DNA of 64,000 nucleotides. It comes from Ceratobasidium sp. AG-K (lineage: Eukaryota; Basidiomycota; Agaricomycetes; Cantharellales; Ceratobasidiaceae). Numbering within the stretch: position 1 is the stretch's first letter; each line of letters begins with the position of its first letter. Shown here piece by piece: positions 32,475 through 44,756 of this stretch. Below the pieces are notes generated by a model that was not told the origin of the DNA, ran no database searches, and worked only from the letters and a program-made list of their open reading frames with translations. The position numbers and the translations under genes were made by a program. The stretch spans positions 2,046,001 through 2,110,000 of the forward strand of contig JAWNGF010000004.1 of the NCBI GenBank assembly GCA_037039685.1, written 5' to 3'.

Positions 32475-35400
32475 AGTTGGCTGAGTAGCGGTGGCCTGGT
32501 CTAAGTAGGACCGGGGAGCTTCAGTCAAGAATCCGGACACCACGGGCGCACCCAGAGATTAATACTTACTCGCTTCGAGGCCATTGTACCAGCTTGGGAG
32601 GTCGACCTCTGAATCAGAGCTCCACAAATTATGGAATCCTTTTAGTAGTACACTAAGTAGGAGAAGACACACGCAGCACTCAGGTCGGATCCAATAGCGC
32701 ATAAGGTGAATGCCTACTAACCAGATCGAATGGAATAGTTGGAGTACATAAGTAAGAATCTAATACAAGCGGTATTAGTATCGTCAAGGTGATCGATGCG
32801 TGATGGTTTAGTGCTCGCCCAGCGGGGTCTCATGCTGATGTATGTCTTCCGGCAAGTTATCATAATGTCATCCAAGTTTTTATAATTGACCTTGCGCTCG
32901 GGCGATGCTGGCAACTTTGATTATGATTCAGATACTCAAAATCCGCACAGCGGAGCGCGATTCCCGGACGGATGAGGCAACAGGCCACTCGATGAGCCAA
33001 GAGGTTCAACACGTGTTATATTGACGTAAAATACTGTGGCCGTTGACCGCGTTCTGCAGGGAGAATGGCCTTGACCGTGCCATCAATGCAAGCCGGCGAT
33101 ACATCCAGCCAAGATAGGGGAGAAACTCTATCCGACAGATAGAACGCGTAAAACCAAAGGTCTGGGATTGCCAAATTCGGCAATACATGCGCGTGTACTA
33201 GCCACTAAGTGAGGCATAGGATAGGTCCGTTGTGATGAGCAGTCCGCGAGTGGGCAGGAAAACGCAATTGCCACCATGATGCTTGATCACGAATTCGAGC
33301 GGCGGTTCCGAGGCAAGTGCTCGCGAAAGTATAATTTAGCACGTTGTTTGTTGACGAGTAGTCATGGCGAGAAGCTCTCTCAGCTAGGTTGGATACGCTG
33401 CTACCGTTACAGACCAGTGTCGAACCCAGGGATTTTGGGACTGCCCGGAAATCCTAGAATCCCAAGATCTCCGACCTAGCGCCCGTCCAGTGAAACAATG
33501 TCAAGCTTATCAGCGCCAGGTTTGCCCCACAGCGCACGCACAGACGAGCGTGCTGCAGGCAAAAAGTAGGAGGGAGACTCACCCGGGCTGGGAGCATATG
33601 CAAAGCGTCCGCCTGGAACGTAGCGCACAGTAATATGAGATATGACCAATCTCCACCACTCATGCCACCCCTAGGCCATCCCGAACAAACGACGCCGAAC
33701 TCCACCAAGTAGCTGACGGGGACACAGAGAAAAGTGTGGTAGTGGGTGGGACGTCAGAAATTATGGGAGGAGTAGTCTCCATGTTGTCGAGCTAAGCATA
33801 TATTAGCCTCACGGGGCGGCCAAGCGTGCGATGGAATTGAGAGATGAAGGCGCCTGGGAGTACTCTGAATTCAGGAGGGCCAACTATGAGCGCCTCGGCT
33901 ATATGTATTGAGGTATGTGGGGGAAGCGCGAGCAAGGGGCGTCACTTTTTGGCAAGAGAAAACGTGTTGGACATGCGTCCACATCAAGGTCAATCAGATG
34001 ACCCCTAGTTACCCTCCACCGGCGGCTTCTGCGACGATGATACGGGTATACCTTGCCTAAATTTCCTAGGTGTTATTCACTCGGATTATTGGCTTACACT
34101 TAATTAATTCATATCAAAGCCTTTGCGGCCTGTGGCCGGCGTAGTAACTGCCATTCGCTGTCTTATGAACAACAATCGAGATGTATTCAACGTCGGCTGT
34201 AGTTCCGTAAAACAGGAAGCAAATTAAGGGTTCCAAAACCACGCTGAGACCCGAAACGAGGTCCGTAACGCCAGCCTCGCTCCCAGAGGCTCCTGTGTAA
34301 GAATGATCAGGCCGGCGTCTGGATGCACATCTGGTCACTTTACGCCTTCTTTTCTCTAAGAGTATCTACTTGAGTAAGTAAATATGCTACGCAACATTCA
34401 GTCACCACAGGCGCCCATGGGTGCTAGCTCAGTTAGCATGTGATGAGATCTAGACTCCATTGCCCGACAACGAATGAGAAGTAAGCGACCAGTATGAATC
34501 AACATAGAAACCATCTACATGGATACAAACATATAAGGGCCGGGTACGGAAACCGATCGGGACAAAAAGACCTGTGCACTTAACCGCGTTCTGGGAGAGC
34601 GTACTTACGTGTACCTGAACATAAATTCGGGCTAGCGTTTCAAACGAACACAAAAAAGAATAGTGACGAGAGTAATGGCCGGTGGCCCCCAAATACTAGG
34701 GATTCCGCCTTGACGATATGTGCGCGTAGGGCCCGGAGTGTGTATTGCCGAGTATGTTCAATTTATCTCCGCCGTGAATTGTGACTCGCATGTTGCCAGT
34801 ATGTATATCTTAGGTTACTGTTGAGGCTTGCCGGGCAAAATTGGGACTCGCGCTGTCACAGTGGTCATATGCTATCACTTCGGTTTCCAAATATAGCCGC
34901 CGTGACATTATTTCAGCGCCAGAGACTTTTCGAGTGTAGCAGGCGAAATCAAAGTGGTACTAATGGCGACTCGGCGGGTAAGCACTAATCGTGTTTCTAA
35001 CAGAATGGTTTGAAGACAAGTCCCGGCAAGAATAGCGACAATTAATAATTAGCAAAGAATCTCTCTTTGGAAGACATATACAAGATGAGTGGGCGAAAAC
35101 TAAAACCTTGCGAGGATGTGTCAAGGCGGGCATAATTTATCTGAAGAGGTCTTCAGGTTGTCCACTCGTCAGCTAGCGTAAAGCCGAAACACAGACCTTC
35201 TCGCCGTTTACTCGCTTAGCAAGTGTACACTCTCCTCTCGGCTCAAACGGCCTTGATATTTGCATGCATGTTTTTGCTTTCGCAGTCGCTCACTTCACGT
35301 CCACAACGCATGATGAGACTCCTCTCAGACCTGAAATGCTCGTTCTCAATATTTCGATCATGCCGTTGGACACAACCTGAATAACGGCAACCCAGTCCAC

Positions 35401-37506
35401 CGTTGTTTTATTAGCGACACCCTCTTATGCGACAAAGAAATTAAAAGAGCGCACAATAAGAGCTAGCGCTCAACGTACCGGCGCCACAGTCGTAGAATAA
35501 TCAAACCACGTGCAGTAATTGTCACATTACAAAAGCCGACCCCAACCGGGGTCGAACCATTTGATCCGTGTGGTCCTCAACACCGCAACACCGTAGCTGC
35601 ATATATACTAGATAACGCTCGCAGGATGGGGGCTTGAGACATACAATCGGCGGTAAGTGGTCTAAGTAACTTACTAACTTGGTGTTTTCAACCAACCAGT
35701 CAACGCAGCAGACTCACTATCGACACTTCGATTTGGTACTATTTCCTCAACCTTGCGGTACGTTTATAGGACCTTGCAAAAGCGAGGAAGGATATACTAC
35801 GCATTGATAGATATATAACATTTCTGACGTGACTTTCCTCTACATCGGCAGCTGTTTTAATAAAAACCTCCACTACAGTGCCACAAACAACTATGTGGTA
35901 CGCACTAGGTAGTCAATAGCAGCCATCTGTACCTCAGCTGAAAAACCGAGTGACAGCATCCGGTCACATAGGCTACAACACCGCCTAGATCATGCCACCT
36001 GCCAATAGCCTAAATGCAGGCGTGTACCCCAAACGAAAGGCAATTCGCGCTGATTTCGCGAGCTGGATCCGTTGTCCCGGTTTCCTCGGGGTGAGCACGA
36101 TGAATCAATGTGTAGGGCAGTGTTAGATTTGAGGGGTGAAAATGCCACACGAGTGGGCATGCGTCCGTTACGTTGACAAATGACATTGCACTGGATGATA
36201 TTGAGTTTCTGAGTTCAAGAGATACTACTATATGCGGCCAGGGTAGTACGATGTATGATGCTCTTGGATCCCAAGGATCACATAAGCGAAACGAGACCGC
36301 TGGTAAATCGATGGGTCCAGCGCAAATGATGCGAGGGTGGCCGAGCAATTGTCCTTTGAGAGCGACAGGTTCGGGAGTTTACAGTCATGTGTCCGATTCT
36401 ATGAACACAGGGATGAGCAACGTCCCCAAGGGTGGAGACGATTTGGGTGTCGCAGTGTCTTGCCCCCCCTGAACTATAGAATGTGGTTCGAGCCAGGTAC
36501 GGTGTTCTAATTACAGAACAGCAGAGGCATAACTAGTATGACACGAGATGATGCCGCTATCCCGGTGCCTACGGATGCCATCGGTGTTCCAGACGCGCAC
36601 GTAACGTAAAATGCATTGGGTGATAACTTGAATACATCGATGCAAAGATACCCGTCCCTCGGACTGGTCAAGCTGTAACCGTAACGTCTCAATTGGTCGA
36701 GGATACTTATCCTGGACCGGTATTGATTATATAATAAAAATTGTCCGTCATAAATGTTTAGCAATTGATATGTATGAATGAAGCTTGAGGGGTGGGAAGA
36801 AACCACCAAGTGCTTTACATATCGACACCTTGCCTTAGCATTTTACACCCTACATGTGAGAGTCGGGGTGGTCAACGACAATAATACCGCTCAATCCGCG
36901 CAGGATAACAGCGACCGACACGTGTGGCGATGGAAGAGACTTGGGGGTGCCGAAAAGAGGGGGACGAGCGCGAGATCAGTGGATCAAGTCGCGATCAAAC
37001 TCAAGCATCAAGAACCACTGATGTGGCAATAATGACGCTCGCGTGGATGACATATAGTAATAACTTTGTCTCTTGAAATTACTTGAACTGGGCTGGAAAG
37101 GAGTGGTAGGGCGAGCATATGGCTGTTGTGCAGTGCGCCGGACATGGTATTGCGCTCTGAATTGGCAGCGGCAAGACTCGGGCGGAGAAGTCGAAGCCGA
37201 AGCTGAGGAGTGTAATTGAGAATAGGCTTCGATTGGGCGGCTATCGAGTCGGATAATACAAGATAAGCTGTCATGATGGGCGGTCAGCCGGTACAGGCGC
37301 CGTGATGGCATGGAGCGCCGAAGCTTAGTCACCCGCGTGAGAGTATCGTGTAGAGACCGCGACGGGAGATAAACATCCCGAAGATTGTAACCGCGTTGTA
37401 ACTCGACGTCACTCATTCTCGGTGGCAGACACGGGTGAGTTTGTAGTTGTGTGGCGGGGAGTGGCGGGGATTGTTTTGTCATGTGGCTGACTTGTCTAAG
37501 CGCGCT
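32475..37506. other. Long gene-poor stretch
   Basis: About 5 kb without a supportable gene. Two places have weakly protein-like frames: 36010-36472, with frames on both strands, and 36976-37602 on the minus strand, where a Met at about 37420 starts MSDVELQRGYNLRDVYL. Neither shows a family motif. A short perfect hairpin (CGACCCC / GGGGTCG) lies near 35537-35554. Confidence 0.35.
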
Positions 37507-40172
37507 ATGGCGTCGACACATCCGACCGTGATGCGCAAGGGCAAACGGACGGCGCCGGCCCTGCCCAAGGCTGCACTGAGGCGAGTTGTATTTGTATTGC
37601 ATTTGGCTGCGCTGATTGGAAAGTCAGACTTATTGCCGATTCAACAACGTCGGATATGAACGTGTATATTCCGGGGTGCTTTGGAGACGAGACGTGGGGG
37701 AGCCAGGTGTGGCGCGTGCTGCATGTTGCTCGTGCGTTGGCCACATTCCGCAGCGTGTCACGCGCATGGCGGGACACTGGCAAGTGGCCGCTCTGTCCAC
37801 TGGCGCGCGCTAACCATCCCGACAGCCGACGAACTTCCCGTCTGGCGCCACCTGTGCGCCCTGTTCGACCCACATGCAATCTACAACCAGCTATCGCCCG
37901 GTCTCGTCCCCCAGGCGCCTGGGGCCGATACTTTCCGCCGGATTATCCGCTCGACGTGTCTGGTGTGCACAATGAGTTGTCCCGACCAACTTGCGTTTCG
38001 CCGACGAAGCGCGCGCGCTTGCCGCCGGTCCCAACGTACCCCACCCCCTCGGCATCGTTTGGGATCGTTGCAGCCTGTGCAACCCACAGGCCACTGGTAT
38101 TTTGTGCGCGGTGTTTGCGGTCCGAGCCGTCGTCGCTCGGGATGGTCGTCGCTCCCCACTTGGCTATAGCACCACTCGCAGCCAATGAACGCGACCCCGA
38201 GTTCGTGCGTGGGCTGGACCTGAGATCAAATAGCGGTGCCGGCGTGCGAGCGGTATGCGGGGCTTGTCGGGGAGAGCGCATCCGCAATGAGCTTGTCCGG
38301 GGCCTCGGAGCGACAATGGCTCTGTGGATGGGTAGTGGGTTCTGGGACTGGGAGTGGGAGGGAAAACCGGTCGGGGAAGGATGGCCCATGCCTTGGGATG
38401 GCGGACTCAGGGCGAGAGATGCGACGCGTTTGATGCGCAGTGAGGATGTGGCCGGTGTCGGTGGGTGTTTTCCTTGTTTTCTGTCAATTTTTCTAACGAT
38501 TTCCCAGTAAACCAATACATTGAATACGGCGACTGGACCGTTCGCGAGGCCTTGGAAGAGATGGAGGAACGTGTGTGGATGCGCTGGTGGACCAAATCAA
38601 TCGAGATGGAAGGCCTAGTTCGCGCCACGGCTAGACTTCAGAGAATGGAAGAGCGTGCGGCCGAACCGCTCGATACCGACGATGAATCTGACGAAGAGGA
38701 TGATCTATTGAGTCTAAGTGACGAGTTTGGATTACGAGAAATGATATTTCAAGACTGGGCGCGGAACCGGATCTTGGAAGGTGGGTGCACCGGTATGTGT
38801 ATTACTACCGCTAACCCATCGCGCAGGGATTTGGCTGTCTCCTCATATTGACATGCAACAGTACTATGCAGCAGCAACAAACAGCCCAGAGATGCGAACG
38901 CTCCCGGCTGGAGTGGCGCCCCGTCACCCGCTTGGTCTTATCGAACGGGCTCCCCCGACATTGCCTCGACAATTTACATGGAGTGTTCTTGTACGCGCTG
39001 GAGACGAAGCGCCACATCGACAATCGTCTCCGAATAGCCGCCCGTCTCAAAGACGATACATTCGAACAGCGGCAAACTTTTATCTCTGCAACCCGCCCCC
39101 TCCGAACAGGCTCGTCTATCATCTGGCTCGCGCGTGGGAACAAGCCCTGCGCTCTGTACTGTCACCTGCCATTTCAAATGTCGTCAGTCGGATCGTCAAA
39201 GAGTGCGAAGCCACCCAAAAGTTTATCCAAGAAGCCCAATGGGAGGAAGACAGCGATCGAAGAAACCGTCACTGGGCTATTTTACGCACCCAGTGCGTGC
39301 TCGCACGAGGAGAACGGGATCCGTGTAAAGCCGTCGCTCGGATTGGCCCAGATCAGCTGGTCGACTTTTTACGAGGGCCTGAAGCGTGGGTCGAGGGGGG
39401 TGGGTGGGAAGACATTCGGATCGCGTGGGACGACGAGATTGACGAGGTCGAGCGGATGCGCGAAATGACCCGGATGAGGAGTCGAGATCGGGATTCGATG
39501 GCACCTAGCCCACCAGCTTCGACCATCCTGTCTGTCTCTGCTCCGAGCCCGACGGATACTACTCGAACGAATCCCGATACGCATAATGTACCTAGCCCAG
39601 ACTTGCATGCGCATGCGGATATCCACTCGTCATCGACACCCAGTCCCGAGTCGGTCACGAGCCCCACCACGCCCAGTCCAGAAGCGCTCAGAAGTCCGTC
39701 GACGATGCGCACGACGCCTAGTCCACCTCCGAGCGTCGATGGGAGTAAGAAGGAACTCATGATCACGAGCGAATCTGATATCGAAGCCGAACTCCGGGCT
39801 TCGCGTCTCCCACCTCCCTCGCCGCTCACGAAAAAACCTCTCCACCCGATCCCGCTCATCCCATCCACGTCGTACCACCTCGGCCAACAAACGAAGACCG
39901 TGCTCGAGATGCTCTGGCGCGAAGCCACGGGTGGACTATGGATGTGTCGATGTGGCATATGCGCACGCGCCATGAGCGTGCAAGGCGTGCCTACCCTCTT
40001 TACGGCTCAAGTCCAGACACAACAACCTCAACCAGAAGACTGGCCCCAACTCGAACCGATGCAAGTCGAAGAACCCGTCGAGGGAAAAGGCAAAGGCGTC
40101 GCAGGGAGAAGGAGTCGCGAGCGAGACGAGACGGACGAGGGCGAGCGCAAGCGGATCAAGTGTGCCATGTAA
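37507..40172 (+). CDS. F-box-like hypothetical protein with CxxC motifs, apparent frame changes
   Basis: Multi-exon gene starting near Met 37507 (MASTHPTVMRKGKRTAPA). A short region, LHVARALATFRSV, resembles the third helix of an F-box, and PVWRHLCALFDPHAIYNQL follows. Cys pairs CARC and CGAC, about 75 residues apart, suggest a zinc-binding module. A clean intron (GTGGGT...CCCAG) joins ...EDVAG to NQYIEYGDWTVREALEEMEE. The C-terminal half has a Pro/Ser-rich linker, a cluster MCRCGICARAM and a basic end (RRSRERDETDEGERKRIK). The stop is at 40172. Coding signal moves between frames at about 37960-38050 and again at about 39060-39110, with no room for an intron and near C-runs, so the reference has indels or the gene is decaying. 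If the F-box reading is right, the role would be an SCF ubiquitin-ligase adaptor (inference). Confidence in the coding region is moderate, in the family low. Confidence 0.45.
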
Positions 40173-40889
40173 AAGTATTCTTGTTGTTTGTATGTACGCT
40201 AGACTATGTGAATTCATTTTCGTGCCACGTGCGGTTGATCGGAGATCAAGGGGGATCGACATTGTTTCACATGGCGAGGTTTTGATATGACGAAGGGGTG
40301 GTAATAAAGTTTGGTATGTTCGAGTTGCGGAATCCTCCGAGTTGGGTATTGACGTGTCGCGTGGCTGCGTTGATCGGTTTACAATGATGTCAGTGATAGG
40401 TGGGCTAGACTTGCCCTAGAGGTGATGGGTTCTTTGATTTAGTGGTGACGTTTGTTGGGTGATCTGCGGTACGTTGGTTGGGAGTGATCGAGGTTGGTTG
40501 TCTTGGTATCGAGAAGTGGGAGCGCTTGATTGCACTTGATCGAGGGCTGGGATTCTACTTCGATGATTCGCGCGAGGTTCGGTTTCGGTTTGTTCGCTTT
40601 TATCTAAGGAGGCGGTCAGGGGAATACTGATCGCCACTTCAGAGAACCTCCGATACTGGCAATGCTGCTCTATAGAATTTCACGAGACGTCGAGGTCACA
40701 ACTTCGCGAAATTGTCTTCATCCTCGCGATTTAGGTACGTCCGTGTATCGCCAAATACATATCGGAACGATCCACGGCTAATTCCAGGAAATTTGCGTTG
40801 GTCGGCGTTCATGCTGATCCTAGAGCTTAACCATGAGCTCCGGTCACTAACCAAGTCGAACAACGCACTCTATGAGATGCAATTGCCTA
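40173..40889. other. Convergent intergenic region
   Basis: It lies between two converging genes. The expected remainder of the URB2-type gene is not found here; the sequence shows no recognisable coding continuation. Confidence 0.4.
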
Positions 40890-43101
40890 TCAAACAGCAA
40901 AAACAACAACGGGAACCACACATGATTCTCCAAATGCGCCAGCGATCCGTTCCATGACGAATTCTGCTGGGCCGCAGAATCCACGCTGCACACGAGCGAG
41001 CGCACGACTCCATACGTTGCATATATGCTCTCTAGACCGCTCGCCTTGGGCCAAGACACGGACCTAACACAGAGCATAAGCTAGAGTCTCATTGAGAGAG
41101 AATACGTACCGCTTCAGTCACCAATTCAGCCGAAAGCGTATCATCCTCAATCAAGCGCAAGAGTAAATCATCCTCGGCCACAGATTCCTCCTGTGTAAGC
41201 ACGCGCCTCGTCCGCACCGGACACCGGGCTTGCCGAAGCCCATACCGTATACGCAACACCGCGGCCAATGAAACCTGCTCTGCCCACGAAGTCGGATTCA
41301 CAAGACCACCCAACCGCTCATCAAATTCGTCAACTGATCTCCGCAAGAGCTCCACTACGTCATTCTTGAGCGTCCGCACGGGCAAACTCGCGAGCACATC
41401 CACGAGCAACCTAGATACGAGCCCAAGGCGGATTGCCGATTCAGATTCATTAGCGTTGCTACCCCGAGCCGACGAGCGGCGCTTCTTGCGTGGGGGCTCC
41501 GAGCTTGGAATTAATGGCACCTCGGACAACAGGGCTTGGGTGCAGGGTAAAATTTGACCGGGCGTGATAAAGGCAGAGATTGATCGGCGTAATCTCGCGG
41601 CAAACGTGGGTTCGAACACGGGACCCGTGCACGCAGCTTGGTACTCACGCGACGCGAGAGCGTTGGCTAACTGGGGCAAGAAAGTATTCAAGGTTCGTGC
41701 CTTGGAATGGTAATCGAGTACGAGCTCGAGTACGGATCCTGCTGCGGGTAAAACCGAGTGGGGGGCCTAGCGATACTTAGTTGGTCGACAGCCCCGAGAA
41801 CGAGAAGACGCACATCGCACAATCCGGAAAGAAGTCGCCCCAGGATGGGTTCGACGACATGGACATGACATCGCAAAATGCAACCCAAGGTTTCACATAT
41901 ATGAATCGCGATTCGTGCTTGTTCCTCTTTTTACAAATTAGTGCGAATCTAGGGAATATCAAAAAAACTCACCACTCCATTTGTTATCCAACGCTTGCAC
42001 CGCCGATTCCGCCAATGCCCCAAATTCTTCAGCCCAATCGTCATCAACAACTTGCAAGTCTTCCGCATACCGGGCCAGCTGGGCAACAACGCTCCACTCT
42101 CTGCCGGCGACCGAACGCACAAATACCTCGCGCGCGGCGGTCCTGATTCGTTTTTGGAGCCCAGACCCACCCTGGTCCAAGAAAACCGAAAGCTTGTGCG
42201 TGCGGAGCGCAGATATGTACGCTGCAAACACCCGCGGGGAAAAAGACGTGGCGATCAAGACCGGGTGTGGATCCGGATGATGCTGGAAGATTGCACGCGT
42301 GTGCTCGGGCGAGAATACGATGATGTTGCACACGTCGAAGAGTCGATGACGAAACTTGGCGAGTGCAGAGGCCGGATTAAGACAGTGTAACCACGAGTTC
42401 AGGTAGTGATCTACCAAATGGGTGGCAATCTATCGGGCCGTGAGTGCGTGCGGTTCATCAAAGTGTACCATACCTTTTTTCTTGTTTGCATAGTTGGCAA
42501 AGCTCGTTTCTAGTGTGGATACCACCACTTCACACAGGTCCAAGACTGGGACGAAGCGGTCATCTGGTACGTCCTGAGATGAAAACAGGCCAAGCACTTC
42601 CCAGAAGCATCCAGCAACGACATCACAGCTGGTCTTGAGCGACGCAAGTGGCAAAAGAATTCGTGCAACACGGGTCGCCGAGGTGAAGAGGGCAGGTTCC
42701 AGAGCATCTGTGACGGAGCGCAAGCGAATTGCAAGCGAGTGCAGTAAGGAAGTAAAGACGGGCAAAACAGCAACACGGTTGACAACCCCATTGAGCCACG
42801 CGGGCGCGCTAGTATTTGAAAGGATGTCGTCCAATAACGTCCAAATCTTTACGTCTATTTCGGCACTGTCAAACCCAAACACTCGATCAGCTCCAGCGCA
42901 ACCCTAGGTTTGCACGCACCTCTTCAATACCTGCAACGCCCACTCGACAATCACCTCGGCCTTGCTCGGAATAAACAACGACTCGAGTTCCCATGCCGCC
43001 CTCGCCAAGTCAACCTTGAGTGCACTACCCGGTTTGGGCGGGTCCTTGGGCGCCTTGAGAGCCCGAACAAACTCTTGTGACGACGAGAGCTCGAGCTGCA
43101 T
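40890..43101 (-). CDS. URB2/Npa2-type ribosome biogenesis protein, 3'-truncated
   Basis: The N-terminal exon (MQLELSSSQEFVRALKAP, then VDLARAAWELESLFIPSKAE) fits the start of fungal Urb2, a nucleolar factor for 27S pre-rRNA processing and 60S assembly (family knowledge; assignment by recognition). Exons follow through GT-AG introns: AEIDVKIWTLLDDILSN..., IATHLVDHYLNSWLHCLNP..., EQARIAIHICETLGC..., and a large exon with LNTFLPQLANALASREYQ and a basic patch PPRKKRR. Helical, Leu-rich sequence throughout suits the family's repeat-like fold. Two oddities: the frame breaks by one base at a run of six G (41760-41765; C on the coding strand), where one extra base would restore it; and the protein ends at 40890 after only about 700 residues, well short of the usual 1100 or more, without the C-terminal domain. 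Probably a broken gene or an assembly break. Confidence 0.6.
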
Positions 43102-44155
43102 CGGAGCGGAGAGAAATTAGTTGTTAGTCACGTGCAGCCCACTTTTGGTTGGCAATTCACTCGGTGGGGCGGGATCGGTGTGTCTAGGCCGCGTCTAGGC
43201 CGTGTCAAGGCGAGCGCCATGAAATGTACTGGCGCTACGCAATGCATGGGGTTCGAATGGTGGATTGTACCTGGCGATCCAGCGCAATTCAGCCCAGGGC
43301 TACCGGCGGAGTTGTATGCACATCATTGAATTGGAGTCAAAGGTACGCTTCGGCAAATTTCACACGCATACGGCGAACGCGGACGAGAGCTATAGTTTAC
43401 AGCGGAATCTATGCGGAAGAATAGAGAGCAAACCCTACCCGCCGACATCGTGGCGCACTAGTGAGCGATTCGAGTATTACCCGACGAGGCAAGAATGGTG
43501 CGTATCAGCTCACCGGAGATAGGGGTTCTCCTCCACGCATGCGCTGGCTTTTGATGTAACGGCACCCGATGACGCTCTGGATTTCTAGAACGAATCTAAA
43601 TATGCGTATATTGGGTGCTGGCTCGCGATCCCCCGGGGAAATGCAGCCGGAACGCTGATCGCTTGTGTGCTCAAAGGACGAAAGGCACGGTTGACACTAG
43701 GCAGGCACACATGACGGAACAAAGTGAATTGGCCAAGCGGCGGCCAATCTGGTCGAGCCTGCGATATGCACCCCTCCTGCTATTCACAGACGCCACGAGC
43801 ACTTGGTCGGCGGACATAGCGACGGAGAGTTTCGGCAGCCAATCGAGGGATTCGGCAGGAGTGCGCAAGTTGGCTGCTTGAAAGGGAGTGGGGTAGCGAC
43901 AGACTGAAACCGCAATTGGGATATTTTATTTTGTTCGGTAAAACAGAGAGGTGATGCCGGAAACTCAAGCAAGGCACGACCCGCACACTTGGGTTTTCGC
44001 GCAATTGCCAAGGAACGGTATCCACAGGAACCACAAGAGCGGATTATCCGAGCACGATGATCCCGTTGATATAAGATCGGCTGGGTGAGTTGGTCCCCCC
44101 ATCGTCCCCCTTGTATCACTGCGTCGATACTCATTTACTTTTCTCCGGCTCCGAC
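43102..44155. other. Divergent promoter region between the URB2-type and repeat-precursor genes
   Basis: About 1.05 kb without a gene. It must hold the promoters of the minus-strand URB2-type gene and the plus-strand secreted repeat precursor. A short direct repeat (TCTAGGCCG) lies near 43182-43202. Confidence 0.5.
44070..44075 (+). promoter_or_regulatory. TATA-like box of the repeat-precursor gene
   Basis: TATAAG lies 80 bases upstream of the Met codon at 44156, followed by a pyrimidine-rich leader. A strong TATA box fits a highly or inducibly expressed small secreted protein. Confidence 0.4.
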
Positions 44156-44623
44156 ATGCGTTTCTCCATTGCTCTCATAGCCCTTGTGGCACCCCTACTT
44201 GCGCTCGCTGCGCCCATCCCCACCGAAGCCGACCCGGACACTGTTGATCTCCGCGGCTGGAAGAGAGACGAAGCCAACACAGATAGCTACAACGGCCAAG
44301 GCTGGAAGCGTCAGGAAGATGCTGAAGAGGATGCCTACAGTGGTCGCCCGTGGAAGCGGGACGATGCCGACCCCGATGCCTATGCTGGTCGCGGCTGGAA
44401 GCGCCAGGAGGGCGACGACGACGCAACTATCAAAGGCTTCCCCGGCCGCCCCTGGAAGCGCCAGGATGGTGACGATGCCGGCACCGATGGCTGGGATCCC
44501 CGCGGCTGGAAGCGCCAGGAGGGCGACGACGCTGAGACCAACGGTTTCCCTGGCCGCGGCTGGAAGCGTGACGATGCTGAAACCAACGGCCCGTATGATG
44601 TCCGCCCATGGAAAAAGGATTAA
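44156..44623 (+). CDS. Secreted Kex2-processed repeat precursor (alpha-factor/KEP/RiPP-like)
   Basis: A 155-residue, single-exon precursor. Residues 1-19 (MRFSIALIALVAPLLALAA) form a clean signal peptide. The rest is eight imperfect units, each ending in Trp followed by a dibasic site: seven WKR and a final WKK before the C-terminal Asp. Unit ends are LRGW, YNGQGW, YSGRPW, YAGRGW, GFPGRPW, WDPRGW, GFPGRGW and YDVRPW. Each unit begins with an acidic spacer (DEANTDS, QEDAEEDA, DDADPDA, QEGDDA and so on), like the Ste13-trimmed spacers of yeast alpha-factor. Kex2 cleavage after KR, basic trimming and spacer removal would release peptides of about 6-8 residues ending in Trp. There is no CAAX box, so it is not the usual basidiomycete a-type pheromone. 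No cysteine is present. Candidate roles are a peptide signal, a Rep1-like surface peptide, or a dikaritin-type RiPP core; no modifying enzyme was seen nearby. Confidence 0.85.
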   Translation: MRFSIALIALVAPLLALAAPIPTEADPDTVDLRGWKRDEANTDSYNGQGWKRQEDAEEDAYSGRPWKRDDADPDAYAGRGWKRQEGDDDATIKGFPGRPWKRQDGDDAGTDGWDPRGWKRQEGDDAETNGFPGRGWKRDDAETNGPYDVRPWKKD

Positions 44624-44624
44624 G

Positions 44625-44756
44625 GTGAGCAACAACATTCTGGTTATCACTCTGGCTAACGACTCGCCAGCCTTTCTCCATATACTCACCAATATCACAA
44701 CCCCGTCTTGGTACGTTAGTTCTCTATGCCAACCGCCCAATCTAACTCTTCAACAG
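44625..44756 (+). other. Two 46-nt introns in the 3' UTR of the repeat precursor
   Basis: Directly after the TAA, GTGAGC (44625) to GCCAG (44670) and GTACGT (44711) to CAACAG (44756) have donor, CTAAC branch and acceptor signals like coding introns in this window. The exon between them is only 40 nt. Splicing in the 3' UTR could tune export or stability. Confidence 0.5.

Noticed and set aside
35520..35600. tRNA-like 3' end (GGTTCGACCCC on the minus strand)
   Set aside because: The T-stem does not pair, and no anticodon arm or acceptor stem can be drawn; only a small hairpin remains.
36173..36472. 99-codon frame with somewhat protein-like composition
   Set aside because: An equally open frame exists on the opposite strand; no splice-linked neighbours or motifs.
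36976..37602. 208-codon minus-strand frame
   Set aside because: It has plausible composition but overlaps another open frame and the start of the plus-strand gene; no family motif.
41600..41640. GGTTCGAAC B-box on the plus strand
   Set aside because: Within a coding exon of the URB2-type gene and without tRNA structure.
44156..44623. Classical basidiomycete a-type mating pheromone
   Set aside because: No C-terminal CAAX prenylation motif, and it has a secretory signal peptide plus Kex2 sites, so it belongs to a different processing class.
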